From Emticicia soli (lineage in GTDB: Bacteria > Bacteroidota > Bacteroidia > Cytophagales > Spirosomataceae), in the NCBI RefSeq assembly GCF_037860775.1, contig NZ_JBBEWC010000011.1:62001-126000 (forward strand): a stretch of DNA of 64,000 bases. The letters run 5' to 3'. Below are positions 24,313-34,800 of the stretch, piece after piece (within the stretch, counting starts at the first letter, position 1; every line of letters starts with the position of its first letter). The translations under genes were made by a program, and so were the position numbers. Below the pieces are notes generated by a model. It did no database searches, had not been told where the DNA came from, and worked only from the letters and a program-made list of their open reading frames with translations.

Positions 24313-26757
24313 ATGGCAATCAAGAAATCCGAGTTATACAGTTCTCTTTGGGCAAGTTGTGATGAGCTAAGAGGCGGAATGGACCCAAGTCAATATAAGG
24401 ACTATATATTGGTTTTGTTGTTCGTAAAATATGTGTCAGATAAATACTCAGGCGATGCAGATGCCATTATTGAAGTACCCGAAGGCGGTAGTTTCAAAGA
24501 TATGCAGGCCTTAAAAGGTACCAAAGACATTGGTAACCAAATCAATATTATTATTGGCGTTCTGGCAAATGCAAATGATTTAAAGGGCGTGATTGATGTA
24601 GCCGATTTTGCCGATGATGATAAATTGGGCAAAGGCAAAGAAATGGTGGATAGGCTCACCAACCTCATTACCATTTTTGAAAATCCTGCACTTGACTTTA
24701 GTAAAAACCGTGCAGGGGGCGATGATATTCTAGGTGATGCTTTTGAATACCTGATGAAAAACTTTGCCACTGAAAGCGGCAAAAGCAAAGGACAATTTTA
24801 TACGCCAAGTGAAGTAAGCCGGGTAATGGCAAAGGTGCTGAACATTCACCACGCTACCAATAAAACTACTTTCTATGACCCTACCTGTGGGTCGGGTTCA
24901 CTGCTGCTAAAAGCCGTGGATGAAGCCGATGGGAAGGGGACTATTTACGGACAAGAGAAAGACGTGGCAACGGCTGCCTTGGCTCGCATGAACATGATTT
25001 TGCACGGGCAGGAAGCCATCCAAATCCATAGAGGACAAAGCACGCTTTCAGACCCGTTTTTTAAAGATAACAATGGTTATCTGAAAACCTTTGACTTTGT
25101 AGTAGCTAACCCTCCTTTTTCTTCTAAAAACTGGGCTACGGGCTTTAATCCACAAGACGATCTTTATGGACGTTTTGAAAAAGATGAGATTGAAAGCAAA
25201 AAAGCAAATAAAGCAGTCTATAAAACGCCACCCGATAAAAATGGTGACTATGCCTTTCTGTTACATATTCTGAAATCATTAAAAAGTACAGGTAAAGGGG
25301 CTTGTATTCTACCGCATGGTGTTTTGTTTAGGGGTAATGCTGAAGCCGAGATTCGCAGGGACTTAATTGAAAGAGGATACATCAAGGGTATTATCGGCCT
25401 ACCTGCCAACTTGTTTTATGGCACAGGTATTCCGGCTTGTATTATTGTATTAGACAAAGAAGACGCAGACGAACGCAAGCATATCTTTATGATAGATGCC
25501 AGCAAGGGCTATATCAAAGACGGAAATAAAAACCGTTTGCGTGAGCAGGATATTCACAAAATTGTGGATATTTTCAACAAACAAACTGAACTACCGAAGT
25601 TTAGCCGTTTGGTAAGCATTGAAGAAATAAGCGACCCTAAAAATGATTTCAATCTGAATATCCCCAGATATATTGATAATCAGGAAGCAGAAGACATACA
25701 GGACATTGAAGCACATCTATTAGGCGGCATTCCGAATGCTGATGTTGAAGCATTGAGCCAGTATTGGGAAGTGTACAAGACTTTAAAAGCCGAATTGTTT
25801 GCCGCAAGCAACAGACCTCATTATAGTCAGTTAAAAATAAGCAAAGAGCAAATCAAGCAAACCATTTTTAATCACCCTGAATTTGTAAGTTTTAGTGAGG
25901 AAATGGACGCTTTATTTACCGACTGGAAAACCCGAAACACTCAACTTTTAAAAGCCTTAACGATTGGCGTTAAACCCAAAGAAACTATTGCACGGATTTC
26001 GGAAGATGTGCTGACGACCTACACAGACAAAGCCCTGATTGATAAATACGATGTGTATCAGCATTTAATGAACTACTGGAATGAAGTAATGCAAGATGAT
26101 TGCTACCTGATAGCCGCAGATGGATGGAAAGCCGAACTAAGTATTATCAAACAAACCAAATCAGCAACGGTTTGGGACTGCGACCTTGTGCCAAAAACCT
26201 TAGTGACTGACCGCTATTTCTTACAAGAGAAAAAATCCATTGAACAATTGGAAGCTGAAAAAGAAGCCATTGCTACGCAACTAAGCGAAATGGAAGAAGA
26301 GCACAATACCGAAGAAGGTTTCTTTGCCGAATTAGATAAATTAAGCAAAGCCAATATGCAGAAACGACTAAAAACGATTGATAACCCCATGTTCAGGGCA
26401 GACAATGCCGAAGAAGTGAAAGTATTGAAATCCTATATAAAGCTCGTTGATGACCAGGCTGACCTGAACAAAAAAATAAAGGAGGCCATAACCGCTTTAG
26501 ATATTAAGGTGATTGAACGTTACAAAACATTGACTGAAGACGAAATAAAACAATTGGTAGTAGATGATAAATGGATGGCAAGTATAGAGCGCAGTGTAAA
26601 AACTGAAATGGAGCGCATAAGCCAACGCCTTACCCAACGAATAAAAGAATTAGCTGAACGCTATGAAACGCCGCTACCTAATCAAGTTGCCGAAATAATT
26701 GAACTGGAAGAAAAAGTGAATGCTCACCTAAAGGAAATGGGATTTGTATGGAACTAA
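24313..26757 (+). CDS. hsdM: Type I restriction-modification methyltransferase subunit HsdM
   Basis: 814 residues starting at ATG 24313 after an AGAGAGG ribosome site. The N6-adenine methyltransferase motifs are present: DPTCGSGSLLLKA (SAM binding, about residue 190) and VANPPFSSKNW (NPPF catalytic, about 267). The N-terminal helical domain (SELYSSLWASCDELRGGMD) is typical of HsdM. The C-terminal extension beyond about residue 500 is long and coiled-coil-like, giving a size above the usual 500-550; some Bacteroidota HsdM share this. It modifies host DNA together with HsdS. The stop overlaps hsdS by 10 bp. Confidence 0.96.
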   Translation: MAIKKSELYSSLWASCDELRGGMDPSQYKDYILVLLFVKYVSDKYSGDADAIIEVPEGGSFKDMQALKGTKDIGNQINIIIGVLANANDLKGVIDVADFADDDKLGKGKEMVDRLTNLITIFENPALDFSKNRAGGDDILGDAFEYLMKNFATESGKSKGQFYTPSEVSRVMAKVLNIHHATNKTTFYDPTCGSGSLLLKAVDEADGKGTIYGQEKDVATAALARMNMILHGQEAIQIHRGQSTLSDPFFKDNNGYLKTFDFVVANPPFSSKNWATGFNPQDDLYGRFEKDEIESKKANKAVYKTPPDKNGDYAFLLHILKSLKSTGKGACILPHGVLFRGNAEAEIRRDLIERGYIKGIIGLPANLFYGTGIPACIIVLDKEDADERKHIFMIDASKGYIKDGNKNRLREQDIHKIVDIFNKQTELPKFSRLVSIEEISDPKNDFNLNIPRYIDNQEAEDIQDIEAHLLGGIPNADVEALSQYWEVYKTLKAELFAASNRPHYSQLKISKEQIKQTIFNHPEFVSFSEEMDALFTDWKTRNTQLLKALTIGVKPKETIARISEDVLTTYTDKALIDKYDVYQHLMNYWNEVMQDDCYLIAADGWKAELSIIKQTKSATVWDCDLVPKTLVTDRYFLQEKKSIEQLEAEKEAIATQLSEMEEEHNTEEGFFAELDKLSKANMQKRLKTIDNPMFRADNAEEVKVLKSYIKLVDDQADLNKKIKEAITALDIKVIERYKTLTEDEIKQLVVDDKWMASIERSVKTEMERISQRLTQRIKELAERYETPLPNQVAEIIELEEKVNAHLKEMGFVWN

Positions 26758-27902
26758 GCGCAGGTTATAAAAATACAGAAGTTGGGATTATTCCTGAGGA
26801 CTGGGAAGTGAAAAGAATAAGTGAAATCTCACCTTTACAAAGAGGTTTTGACTTGCCTAATAGAGATTTACAAAGAGGTGATTATCCAGTTGTTTATTCT
26901 AATGGGATAATGAACCATCACAATAAATTTCAAGTTAAAGCACCTGGAATTGTTACAGGAAGGTCTGGGACGATTGGTAAAATAAATTATATTGAAGAAG
27001 ACTTTTGGCCACACAACACTACGTTGTGGGTCACGGATTTTAATAATAATTATCCTAAATATATTTATTATTTGCTTCATAAAATTAAGATTGAAAGATT
27101 TGCAACTGGCTCAGGAGTTCCAACTTTAAATAGAAATTACGTTCACGATTTTAGAGTCGCATTACCCTGTCTTACCGAGCAAATCGCTGTGGCAAACGCC
27201 CTGTCAGAAACAGATGCCTTAATAAATAATTTAGAAAAACTCATTGCTAAAAAACGTAATATTAAGCAAGGGGCAATGCAAATGCTCTTAACTCCAAGAA
27301 AAACCTGGGAAGTAAAAAAGTTAGGGGAAATTGCAGATATTACGAAATTAGCCGGATTTGAATACTCAAATTATTTTAATAGTTATAATGATGGTGGTGA
27401 AATTATTGTAGTTAGAGGAATTAATATTACTCATAACAGAATGGATTTAACTGATGTCAAATATATTCCAAGAACTACTTCTAATTTTTTGCAAAGAAGT
27501 AAATTGAAAAAGAATGATTTAGTATTTGCTTATGTTGGAACTATCGGCCCAATATTTTTAATTGATGAAAATGATAAATATCATTTAGGTCCTAATACTT
27601 CAAAAATTACTTCACGCAGCGAACTATACCCTCTGTTTTTATTTCATTACTTTACAAGTGAACTAATAAAAAAAGAGATAATTGATAATACAAGCATTGG
27701 TGCACAACCAAGCTTGTCAATGTCTAAAATCAGGAGTTTCAAAATTATTCTGCCTCCATTAACAGAACAAATCAGCATAGCTACCATCCTCTCTGATATG
27801 GACAAGGAAATAACTGCTTTAGAAGCCAAATTAGAGAAATACAGAAAAGTAAAATTAGGTATGATGCAAAACCTTTTAACCGGAAAAATAAGATTGATAT
27901 GA
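26748..27902 (+). CDS. hsdS: Type I restriction-modification specificity subunit HsdS
   Basis: 384 residues with two target-recognition halves. The first ends LTEQIAVANALSETDALINN and the second LTEQISIATILSDMDKEITA, the paired conserved helices of HsdS. Each half begins with a variable domain that reads one part of a bipartite DNA site. W-E-V-K-R/K starts (DWEVKRISEIS; WEVKKLGEIA) mark each domain. The two coupled overlaps (10 bp with hsdM, 4 bp with hsdR) show a single operon. The recognition sequence cannot be deduced by eye. Confidence 0.95.
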   Translation: MELSAGYKNTEVGIIPEDWEVKRISEISPLQRGFDLPNRDLQRGDYPVVYSNGIMNHHNKFQVKAPGIVTGRSGTIGKINYIEEDFWPHNTTLWVTDFNNNYPKYIYYLLHKIKIERFATGSGVPTLNRNYVHDFRVALPCLTEQIAVANALSETDALINNLEKLIAKKRNIKQGAMQMLLTPRKTWEVKKLGEIADITKLAGFEYSNYFNSYNDGGEIIVVRGINITHNRMDLTDVKYIPRTTSNFLQRSKLKKNDLVFAYVGTIGPIFLIDENDKYHLGPNTSKITSRSELYPLFLFHYFTSELIKKEIIDNTSIGAQPSLSMSKIRSFKIILPPLTEQISIATILSDMDKEITALEAKLEKYRKVKLGMMQNLLTGKIRLI

Positions 27903-30900
27903 GCAAAGTCGGACAAATAGAACGTGCTACCCAAAACCGCATTGTTGCTTTATTTCAGCAACAACTGAATTACCGTTATCTGGGTAATCTCGAAAAGGAA
28001 GAAGGAAACAGTAATGTTGATGAAACTTTACTAAAAGCGCATTTAACCAAAAAAGGGTACAGTCCGACACTCATCAGCAAAGCCCTATTTGAATTTAAAA
28101 AGATAGCTACTATCAATACCAACGATGACCTATATCAGGCCAACAAGAATGTATATGCCGCTCTCCGTTATGGCATCAACGTAAAAGAAGAAGCCGGACA
28201 AAACAAAGAAACCGTGTATCTGATTGACTGGAAGAACCCACTCAATAATGATTTTGCCATTGCCGAAGAAGTAACTATTAAAGGTCAGTACAACAAACGC
28301 CCCGATATTGTTATTTACATCAATGGCATCGCCATAGGTGTTCTAGAACTCAAACGCAGCACGGTATCTGTCTCAGAAGGTATCCGCCAGAATAACGATA
28401 ACCAGAAGCATCTATTTATCAAGCCCTTTTATACCACTATCCAGTTGGTAATGGCAGGGCAAAATGTAGAAGGTTTACGATATGCCGCCATTGATACCTC
28501 TGAAAAATATTACTTAAAATGGAAAGAGATAAACGAAGATTTTAATCCAAATGACACCTATCTTTTAGAGCTTACGAAACCTATTAGAGAACAAGCAAAC
28601 AAAGCTGATAATCTTTTAGATAGGAATATCATTGAAATGCTTGGCAAAGAACGCCTGATTGAAATCATGCACGATTTTGTGGTGTATGACCGAGGGCAAA
28701 AGAAGCTGTGCCGTCCTAATCAATACTTTGGTTTAAAAGCTGCGCAGGAAAGTATCCGCCAAAAAGAGGGCGGCATTATCTGGCACACACAAGGCAGTGG
28801 CAAGAGCTTAACAATGGTATGGCTCACCAAATGGATTAGAGAGTATAACCCCAATGCAAGGGTTTTAATCATAACCGACCGTGACGAGTTGGATAAACAG
28901 ATTGAAAAGGTTTTCAGAGGAGTTGATGAACAGATAGTAAGAACCAAAAGCGGAGCCGATCTGATTGATAAATTAAATGCTACCTCGCCGTGGCTTTTGT
29001 GTTCGCTCATTCATAAGTTCGGCAACAAAGAAGAAGGCCGTGCATCAGATTACGATAATTACTTACAAGAGCTAAAAAATAGTTTACCTAAGAACTTCAA
29101 GCCCAAAGGCGATTTCTACGTATTTGTAGACGAATGTCACCGAACCCAAAGCGGAGATTTAAACAAAGCCATGAGGCAGCTATTGGGCGACAAAGCCATA
29201 TTTATCGGGTTTACCGGAACGCCCCTAATGAAAGCCGATAAGCAAAAAAGCATTGAGATTTTTGGCAAATACATTCACACCTACAAATTTGATGAGGCAG
29301 TAAAAGATGGGGTTGTACTAGACTTACGATATGAAGCAAGAGATATTGAGCAAAAAATAACCTCATTAGATAAAATTGATGCCTGGTTTGAAAGCAAAAC
29401 AAAAGGCCTGACCGACTTTGCCAAAATTGAATTGAAACAAAAATGGGGAACCATGAAAAAGGTGTTCAGCTCGGTTGGTCGCCTGCAAAAAATCGTGGCT
29501 GATATTCTGCTGGATATGGAGACCCGTGAACGGCTACAAAACGGCAGAGGGAACGCCATTCTGGTTTCAGATAGTATCTATAATGCTTGTCGCTATTATC
29601 AGTTATTTCAGGATAGCGGTTTTACACGGTGTGCCATCGTGACCTCATTTGCCCCGTCTCATAGTGATATTAAAGGTGAAGGTGAAAATCATACAGAAAA
29701 GATAATGCAGTATGAGATTTATCAAAAAATGCTCAAAGGCAAAACACCCGAAGATTTTGAAGATCAAGTAAAAAAGCGTTTCATAGACGAACCCGCCCAA
29801 ATGAAACTCCTGATAGTAGTCGATAAGCTACTGACAGGTTTTGATGCCCCCAGTGCTACCTATCTCTACATTGACAAAAGCATGAGAGACCACGGCTTAT
29901 TTCAGGCCATTTGCCGGGTAAATCGTTTAGACGGCGAGGACAAAGACTATGGCTACATCATAGACTACAAAGATTTATTTGGCAGTTTAGAAAACGCCTA
30001 CAACAATTTTACGTCAAAAGCCTTTGAAGATTACGATAAGAAAGACGTAGAAGGCTTACTAAGCGACCGATTGACCAAGGGCAAAGAACGACTGGATGAT
30101 GCTTTGGAAACCATTAAGGCCCTATGTGAACCCGTAGTGCCGCCAAAAGAAACAAAAGATTATATTGCGTATTTCTGTGGGAATCCGCAAATAAAAGACG
30201 ACCTGAAAGACAGCGAACCTAAACGGGTAGCTTTATACAAAGCGGTTATTTCTTTGATTCGGGCCTATGCCAATATTGCCGACGAAATGCCCGAAGCAGG
30301 TTACAAACCTGCTGAAATCGCAGCTATAAAACAGGATTTAAAGCATTTTGAAAGTGTTCGCAAAGAAATTCAACATGCAAGTGGCGACTGGGTGGATTTG
30401 AAACAATACGAACCTGCCATGAGGCACTTGATTGATAGCTATATAGGCGCAGAAGAAAGCGAAAAGGTTTCAGCTTTTGATGATTTCAGTCTGGTAGAAC
30501 TTTTAGTAAAAAATGGCGAAAGTGCTTTAGCTAAATTGCCCGACAACATTAAAAAGAACAAAGAAGCAATGGCCGAAACCATTGAAAACAACTTGCGGAA
30601 AGTAATTATTGAGGAAACCCCGACCAACCCCATTTATTACGAAAAAATGAGCATTTTGTTGAATGAACTAATCCAACTGAGAAATGAGGAAGCCACCGAA
30701 TATGAAGCCTATTTAAAAAGCATTGTTGATTTAGCCGTAAAAGTAAAAAAGCCTGAAACAAGTAAGGAATATCCAACAAGCATAAATACACCAGCCAAAC
30801 GGGCGTTGTACGATAACCTGGACAAAGACGAAACGCTCACCCTTAGTTTAGATAGTGCCATTATTGAAGGCAAACATGATGATTGGGAAGGTACACTATC

Positions 30901-31015
30901 AAAAGAAAAACATTTAAAGAATAAAGTTGTTAAATCTGTATTAGAAGAGTTCGGGAAGGCCGAAAAGCTAGACTCGATTTTTGAAATCATCAAACAACAA
31001 CACGGGTATAAGTGA
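27899..31015 (+). CDS. hsdR: Type I restriction endonuclease subunit HsdR
   Basis: 1038 residues. The nuclease region contains RPDIVIYINGIAIGVLELKR (PD...ExK, about residues 135-152). The helicase has HTQGSGKSLTMVW (Walker A, about 297), VDECHRTQSG (DEAD-like box) and FIGFTGTPLM. The C-terminal half contains KLLTGFDAP and the VNR motif of the helicase. HsdR translocates unmodified DNA and cuts it at a distance. The stop overlaps the start of the metallopeptidase gene. All key motifs look intact, so the system should be active. Confidence 0.96.
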   Translation: MSKVGQIERATQNRIVALFQQQLNYRYLGNLEKEEGNSNVDETLLKAHLTKKGYSPTLISKALFEFKKIATINTNDDLYQANKNVYAALRYGINVKEEAGQNKETVYLIDWKNPLNNDFAIAEEVTIKGQYNKRPDIVIYINGIAIGVLELKRSTVSVSEGIRQNNDNQKHLFIKPFYTTIQLVMAGQNVEGLRYAAIDTSEKYYLKWKEINEDFNPNDTYLLELTKPIREQANKADNLLDRNIIEMLGKERLIEIMHDFVVYDRGQKKLCRPNQYFGLKAAQESIRQKEGGIIWHTQGSGKSLTMVWLTKWIREYNPNARVLIITDRDELDKQIEKVFRGVDEQIVRTKSGADLIDKLNATSPWLLCSLIHKFGNKEEGRASDYDNYLQELKNSLPKNFKPKGDFYVFVDECHRTQSGDLNKAMRQLLGDKAIFIGFTGTPLMKADKQKSIEIFGKYIHTYKFDEAVKDGVVLDLRYEARDIEQKITSLDKIDAWFESKTKGLTDFAKIELKQKWGTMKKVFSSVGRLQKIVADILLDMETRERLQNGRGNAILVSDSIYNACRYYQLFQDSGFTRCAIVTSFAPSHSDIKGEGENHTEKIMQYEIYQKMLKGKTPEDFEDQVKKRFIDEPAQMKLLIVVDKLLTGFDAPSATYLYIDKSMRDHGLFQAICRVNRLDGEDKDYGYIIDYKDLFGSLENAYNNFTSKAFEDYDKKDVEGLLSDRLTKGKERLDDALETIKALCEPVVPPKETKDYIAYFCGNPQIKDDLKDSEPKRVALYKAVISLIRAYANIADEMPEAGYKPAEIAAIKQDLKHFESVRKEIQHASGDWVDLKQYEPAMRHLIDSYIGAEESEKVSAFDDFSLVELLVKNGESALAKLPDNIKKNKEAMAETIENNLRKVIIEETPTNPIYYEKMSILLNELIQLRNEEATEYEAYLKSIVDLAVKVKKPETSKEYPTSINTPAKRALYDNLDKDETLTLSLDSAIIEGKHDDWEGTLSKEKHLKNKVVKSVLEEFGKAEKLDSIFEIIKQQHGYK

Positions 31016-31746
31016 GAATGGAAGAAACAAGCGTTTTAAATATCACACCTGAGATATGTATTGATGTTGTGCGTAAAAACATCAAGCATATGCACCTGGC
31101 CGTATATCCACCCACAGGAAGGGTGCGTATTGCCGCACCTTTGCGCATAAACGATGAGGGTGTAAGACTTTTTGCTATTTCAAAATTAAGCTGGATAAAA
31201 AAGAACCAACGCAATTTTATAGCGCAAGACCGACAAGCTCCACGCCAGTATAAGGAACGTGAGAGCCATTACTTTCAAGGTAAACGCTACCTGTTGCGCA
31301 TAACAGAGCAAGACACACCACCTAAAGTAGTAGTAAAAACCAAGACCTATATAGACCTGTATGTCAGACCCAACAGTACCACAGAGCAACGACAAGACAT
31401 TATTAATGAGTGGTATCGGGCAGAACTAAAAAAGCTTATTCAGCCAATTATTGAGAAATGGCAAAACCGTATAGGAGTTACCGTTAATGATTGGCAGGTA
31501 AAACAAATGAAAACCAAATGGGGAACTTGCAATATTGAGCAAAAAAGAATCTGGATAAACCTAGAATTGGCAAAAAAACCTGTGATTTGCTTAGAATATA
31601 TTGTGGTTCATGAACTAATACATTTATTAGAACGCCACCATAATGACCGTTTTTTATCATTGATAGAAGCTTTTATGCCACAATGGAAATTTTATAAAGA
31701 AGAACTCAATCGTTTTCCGGTAAGTCATGGCGAATGGACTTATTGA
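31012..31746 (+). CDS. YgjP-type (DUF45) metallopeptidase linked to type I RM
   Basis: 244 residues from a GTG overlapping the hsdR stop (an ATG at 31018 is the alternative). MKTKWGTCN near residue 165 and VVHELIHLLERHHNDRF (HExxH plus a later His, about residue 199) match the YgjP/DUF45 family of zinc peptidases. This family is often encoded directly after hsdR in type I operons, where its role is not established. Coupling suggests a function in controlling or supporting the restriction complex. Confidence 0.92.
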   Translation: MRMEETSVLNITPEICIDVVRKNIKHMHLAVYPPTGRVRIAAPLRINDEGVRLFAISKLSWIKKNQRNFIAQDRQAPRQYKERESHYFQGKRYLLRITEQDTPPKVVVKTKTYIDLYVRPNSTTEQRQDIINEWYRAELKKLIQPIIEKWQNRIGVTVNDWQVKQMKTKWGTCNIEQKRIWINLELAKKPVICLEYIVVHELIHLLERHHNDRFLSLIEAFMPQWKFYKEELNRFPVSHGEWTY

Positions 31747-31829
31747 GCAGGAATGATTGAACTTCATCAAAGTTATTTTCTTTATGCCTTTTCTGGTATT
31801 ACTTCAAAATGACTTTACCACTATGCCAG

Positions 31830-34800
31830 CTACTTATTCCATTCAGACTTATGATAAATGGATTTAAATCTCAGCTTAAAAGTAGTGCCCACATCCACAG
31901 CACTGTCAACTTCAATAGTACCCCCCAGGCTCTCTATTTGAGATTTAATCAAGTACAAACCAAAGCCCTTGCTGTCAGGACGGTCATGAAAACGCTGATA
32001 TAAGCCAAAAACTTTCTCTTTCTGGCGTTCGGCATCAAACCCTATGCCATTATCAGCAAAAGTAAGTACTATGCCCTTATCGGTCTTTTGGCTTGCAACC
32101 TTAATTTTTAACTTACGATTACCGGCCCTATACTTAATAGCATTGGTCATGAGATTCATCAGAATACTTTCCAGATAAGTCTCATTAAAAATTACACTTG
32201 GTGCATGCTCAAAGGTGGTTTCAATATCGGGTTTAGCTTCCTGAATCAGATAATTGAGTTGATTTTGTACCTGTAAAAATATCTGACTAAAACCAATTTC
32301 TTTTTGTTCTATAGAACTGTTGTCTCTGACTATTAGAATTTTTATGAGGTCGTTTAGGGTATCATCCAGTTGGATCGTCGATGTTCTGAAACCTTCAAGA
32401 ATGGCTTTCAGAATTGGGTCTTCAACAGGTATATCTTCAAGCAATTGAGTAAACCCTAACAGATTTGATAAGGGGGCTCTCAAATTATGAGATGTAATGA
32501 ATGAGAAATTTCTTAAATCATTGTTACTCTGATTGAGAGTAATTATCAGTTGTTCACGCTCAATCTCCTGATTTTTTCGCTCGGTAATATCCCTGAAGTT
32601 CACCACTATTGCACCCACAGCCCCATCATTAAGCAAATTTAGGCAACTGGCTTCAAGCCATTTGTACTGCCCATCTTTACAAAGACTACGATACTCAAAG
32701 TACCTGGTTTTTTCAGGGTCATTAACAACATCTACAAAGGCTTGCGAAACAAGCTCTATATCATCGGGGTGAATCAGGTCATATCTGGCCTTGCCAATCA
32801 ATTCACTGTCATCATAGCCCAGAATTTTTTTTCCGGTTAGGCTTACCTCATGCATTACCCCATCAATACCCATCAAACTCAAGCCTTCATTACTGTTTTG
32901 TAAAAGGCTTCTGAAACGTCTTTCATTATTGCTGATTTGCTCCGCAGCTTTCTTCTTTTCAGAAATATCACGGGCAATTTTCGATACTCCTGTAATATTT
33001 CCTTTGCTATCTTTAATAGGTGAGGCCGTTAATGATATTTCCAGCAATCTTCCCCACTTGTTCAGACGTTGGGTTTCATAATGTTTGACAGGTTTGCTTT
33101 CTTGTATCTTGCTAAGAATTTCGTCCTCCTCGTAATGACGATTAGCTGGAACAATCTGATAAATGCTTTTACCAATTATCTCTTTATCTTCATAACCAAA
33201 CATCTTTTCTGCACCCTTATTCCAGCTTAATATAGTTTTATCAGCGTTAATACTCATAATAGCGTCATCTGAACTATTAAAATCCTGCTGTTCTTCAAAT
33301 ACTCTACGCTCGGTTACATCTTTAAAACTGGCTATAATGGCGTGGATTTCAGGTTTGTGCAACATATTGGTTAGTGTCCCTTCAAGCCAGAGGTAATTGC
33401 CCTCTTTATTACGCACTCTTGAAGTAGCAAAAACCTGAACTTCTGGATTAGTGAAAGCCCGATTTAAATACGTCATTACATTTTCTAAATCTTCCGGGTG
33501 GATACTATCCAGAATATTAGGTATTTCAGTTTCAGAATTTGTGTAGCCAAAGATCTTCTGAATAGCCGGACTGAGAAACTCAATTTTACCATCAGCATCA
33601 AAAATGAGCAGCAAGTCATGACTGTTTGCAAGAATAGACCTGAACTTTATCTCCCTTTTAGCTATTTCCTCCTCAGCTACTTTTCTTGCTGTAATATCCC
33701 GTCCGGTGGTACATATACCTTTTATCTGCCTATTTTCAATTACTGGCCTGATAGTATAATTAATCCATAAAGTGCTATCGCCTTGTATATAGGGCCGATC
33801 ATATTGAATAATCTCACCTTTCAACACTTTATCGAAAAATGATTGCACAATTACTTTTCTATCATCAGTAATAAGCTCTAAAATATGCCGCCCTTCAATC
33901 ATTTCATTGTCGGTGTTGAGAAAGCCAAATAATCGGGCGTTGTTATTAAAGGCCTTTATGAACCCATTAGTATCTAACAATACAAAGGCTTCGGAAGTAT
34001 TTTCAAAAATAGCTTTCAGATTAGATTCAGATTGTCGGATTTGCTCAGTAATCTTATTGCGCTCCGTAACATTTATATAGTTCGAAACGATGGCTTGCAC
34101 ACTATCATCAGATAAAAGGTTAGTGATGTGTCCTTCTACCCATATATATTCTCCGTTCTTGCATTTTATGCGGTTCAGCCTTGGTACAGAAAGCTCAGGA
34201 TGCTTTAATAAACGTTCAAAAATTGCTCCTGTTTCTTTGGCTTGCTCTTCATGCATAAATAACAGATTCTGTTTACCTATCACTTCGTTGTTGTTATAGC
34301 CTGTTAGTCTTTCAAATGCAGGACTCACGTAAGAGATAATTCCATCTGGGTTGCTCATAATAATAATATCCTCCCCTTTTTCAACCAGCGTTCTGAAACG
34401 TTTTTCACTTTTAATCAGTTTATCTTCGGCTACTTTTCGTTCACTGATGTCTCTGTAATTCGAAACGATAGCACCTACATTCGCATCGTGTAGAAGATTG
34501 GTAATAAAACCTTCAAACCAAAGATAATGGCCATCCTTATGCTTTAACTGCAACAAGCGTGGAATGGGAACCCCCGGCTTTTCAATAGCTTCTAAAGAGC
34601 TTCTTATGGCTTCTTCCTGAAAATCCGGATGTAAACTTTCCCTTAATAAGTTAAGGTTGTTTTTTGCATCCTCAAGTGTGAAGCCAGTTATTTTTTCAAA
34701 TGCAGGACTCACATATTGCACAATCCCCTTTTCATTGCCCAGAATAATTACATCACTCGCGTTCTCAACCAGTGCCTTGAAACGATTTTCACTTTTAACA

